Shown in pieces: positions 63,901 to 64,000 of a DNA stretch of 64,000 nucleotides (within the stretch, counting starts at the first letter, position 1; each line of letters begins with the position of its first letter). A program made the position numbers and the translations under genes. The stretch comes from Streptomyces sp. SS1-1 (lineage in GTDB: Bacteria > Actinomycetota > Actinomycetes > Streptomycetales > Streptomycetaceae). The DNA is taken from the NCBI RefSeq assembly GCF_008973465.1, contig NZ_WBXN01000004.1, positions 5,558,501-5,622,500 of the forward strand, given 5' to 3'. The notes under the pieces were generated by a model. That model was given only the letters and a program-made list of their open reading frames with translations, was not told where the DNA came from and made no database searches.

Positions 63901-64000
63901 CCTTGTTGTACGAGTAGCCGCGCCCGTCCGCCGTGTGCCGGCCCGCGTAGCGCAGGGCCCGCTTGCCGGTGAAGCCGGCGCCCGCCTTGGCGGTCGGCGA
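60923..64000 (-). CDS. GH92-family alpha-mannosidase (5' partial)
   Basis: The frame stays open to the window edge on the minus strand, so the N-terminus lies beyond 64000. At least 1025 residues are visible. An N-terminal carbohydrate-binding-like domain (AGRHTADGRGYSYNKVYDVNV) comes first. The GH92 beta-sandwich and (alpha/alpha)6 catalytic domain follow, with HGFNFWTPVTNAGSLSWLYDYAR, FWDTYRTTWPAYSLLTPGQ, GYHGDEDNGEQSAWYLFSALGFYPLV and GSPLFTKATIHL. The C-terminal 100 residues resemble an F5/8-type binding domain. GH92 enzymes are calcium-dependent exo-mannosidases acting on glycoprotein glycans, usually secreted. Confidence 0.92.
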   Translation of the reverse strand, partial: SPTAKAGAGFTGKRALRYAGRHTADGRGYSYNKVYDVNVAVGRDTQLSYRVFPSMADGDRDYDATNVSVDLAFTDGTYLSDLGAADQHGFPLSPRGQGASKVLYVNQWNNVVSRIGSVAHGKTVDRILVAYDSPKGPAKFRGWLDDVALKEVAPEKPKAHLSDYALTTRGTLSSGGFSRGNNFPATAVPHGFNFWTPVTNAGSLSWLYDYARANNADNLPTIQAFSASHEPSPWMGDRQTFQVMPSAASGTPDTGRSARALAFKHENETARPYYYGVRFENGLKAEMAPTDHAAVLRFTYPGDDASVLFDNVTDQAGLTLDKENGIVTGYSDVKSGLSTGATRLFVYGTFDKPVTGGSASGVKGHLRFDAGADRTVTLRLATSLISIDQAKDNLRQEIDGASFDAVKTRAQRQWDKLLGKVTVEGATPDQLTTLYSSLYRLYLYPNSGFEKVGSKYQYASPFSKMPNPDTPTHTGAKIVDGKVYVNNGFWDTYRTTWPAYSLLTPGQAGEMVDGFVQQYKDGGWTSRWSSPGYADLMTGTSSDVAFADAYVKGVGFDAKSAYDAAVKNATVVPPSSGVGRKGMATSPFLGYTGTETHEGLSWALEGYLNDYGIAKMGQALYKKTGDKRYKEESAYFLNRAQDYVNLFDTKAGFFQGRDAKGDWRVESSKYDPRVWGHDYTETNGWGYAFTAPQDSRGLANLYGGRSGLADKLDEYFATPETASPDFVGSYGGVIHEMTEARDVRMGMYGHSNQVAHHVNYMYNAAGQPWKTQKNVREVLSRLYVGSEIGQGYHGDEDNGEQSAWYLFSALGFYPLVMGSGEYAIGSPLFTKATIHLENGRTLVVKAPKNSARNVYVQGLRVNGVPWKATSLPHSVIAKGGVLEFDMGAKPSSWGTGKNAAPVSITQDDKVPTPRADLVKGEGALFDDTSATQAAVTSVDLPVAKAAKAVQYTLTSPSDRTKAPAGWKLQASKDGSKWKTLDERSGETFTWDRQTRAFSVKSPGSYAKYRLVLTGEATLAEVELLG

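Overview
The window is high-GC actinobacterial DNA and almost certainly Streptomyces. Support comes from strong third-position GC, frequent GTG starts and ATGA/GTGA gene overlaps. It also carries family-level markers: DUF5999 and DUF4236 small proteins, an extra SepF, a helix-turn-helix/MurA fusion, an Hen1-Pnkp RNA repair pair, an actinobacterial aconitase, and only one TTA codon found by eye. No tRNA, rRNA, CRISPR array, transposase, integrase or phage gene was seen.

Layout. (1) 1-10.6 kb: part of a small, unfamiliar biosynthetic cluster. It has a heterodimeric ABC exporter, a SyrB2-type non-heme iron enzyme whose iron-site carboxylate is replaced by valine, a free-standing carrier protein, a KAS III-like enzyme without the usual histidine, an NRPS adenylation-carrier gene broken by an internal deletion, a BBE-type flavoprotein, an F420-type (LLM) oxidoreductase and a second Fe/2-oxoglutarate enzyme resembling cis-proline/pipecolate hydroxylases. 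(2) 10.6-24 kb: redox and regulatory genes: MarR with an aldo/keto reductase and a Gfo/Idh enzyme, a second ctaD, a secreted protein, a LysR/PPOX/VanB-reductase locus, two HEAT-repeat genes (one fused to MerR), a glyoxalase-fold protein and an atypical SDR. (3) 24-37 kb: conserved chromosomal genes: SepF, an SMC-like ATPase coupled to a MazG-type pyrophosphohydrolase, a TTA-containing DUF6099-like gene, an LLM enzyme, Hen1-Pnkp, a broken NAD-kinase-like gene with a slipin, arginine deiminase with ornithine carbamoyltransferase, and an anti-sigma-like ATPase. (4) 37.6-45 kb: an aromatic acyl-CoA catabolic island (enoyl-CoA hydratase, monooxygenase/reductase fusion, PaaX, CoA ligase, acyl-CoA dehydrogenase, RidA) that fits 2-aminobenzoate or salicylate breakdown. 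(5) 45-64 kb: small secreted proteins, an RsbU/SpoIIE phosphatase, sortase F with a DUF4397 surface protein, HTH-MurA, argG, aconitase, a MoxR ATPase/DUF2201 metallopeptidase-VWA/unknown trio, and a partial GH92 mannosidase.

Two themes stand out. The first is the mini-cluster at the left edge, with two mononuclear iron oxygenase-fold enzymes and several catalytically atypical members. The second is that three otherwise well-preserved genes (NRPS at 5.3-7.3 kb, NAD-kinase-like at 32.6-33.3 kb, DUF2201/VWA at 56.6-58.0 kb) each carry one internal out-of-frame deletion with both flanks intact. These could be real gene decay or gap-closure errors in the assembly, so they should be checked before the NRPS is called dead.
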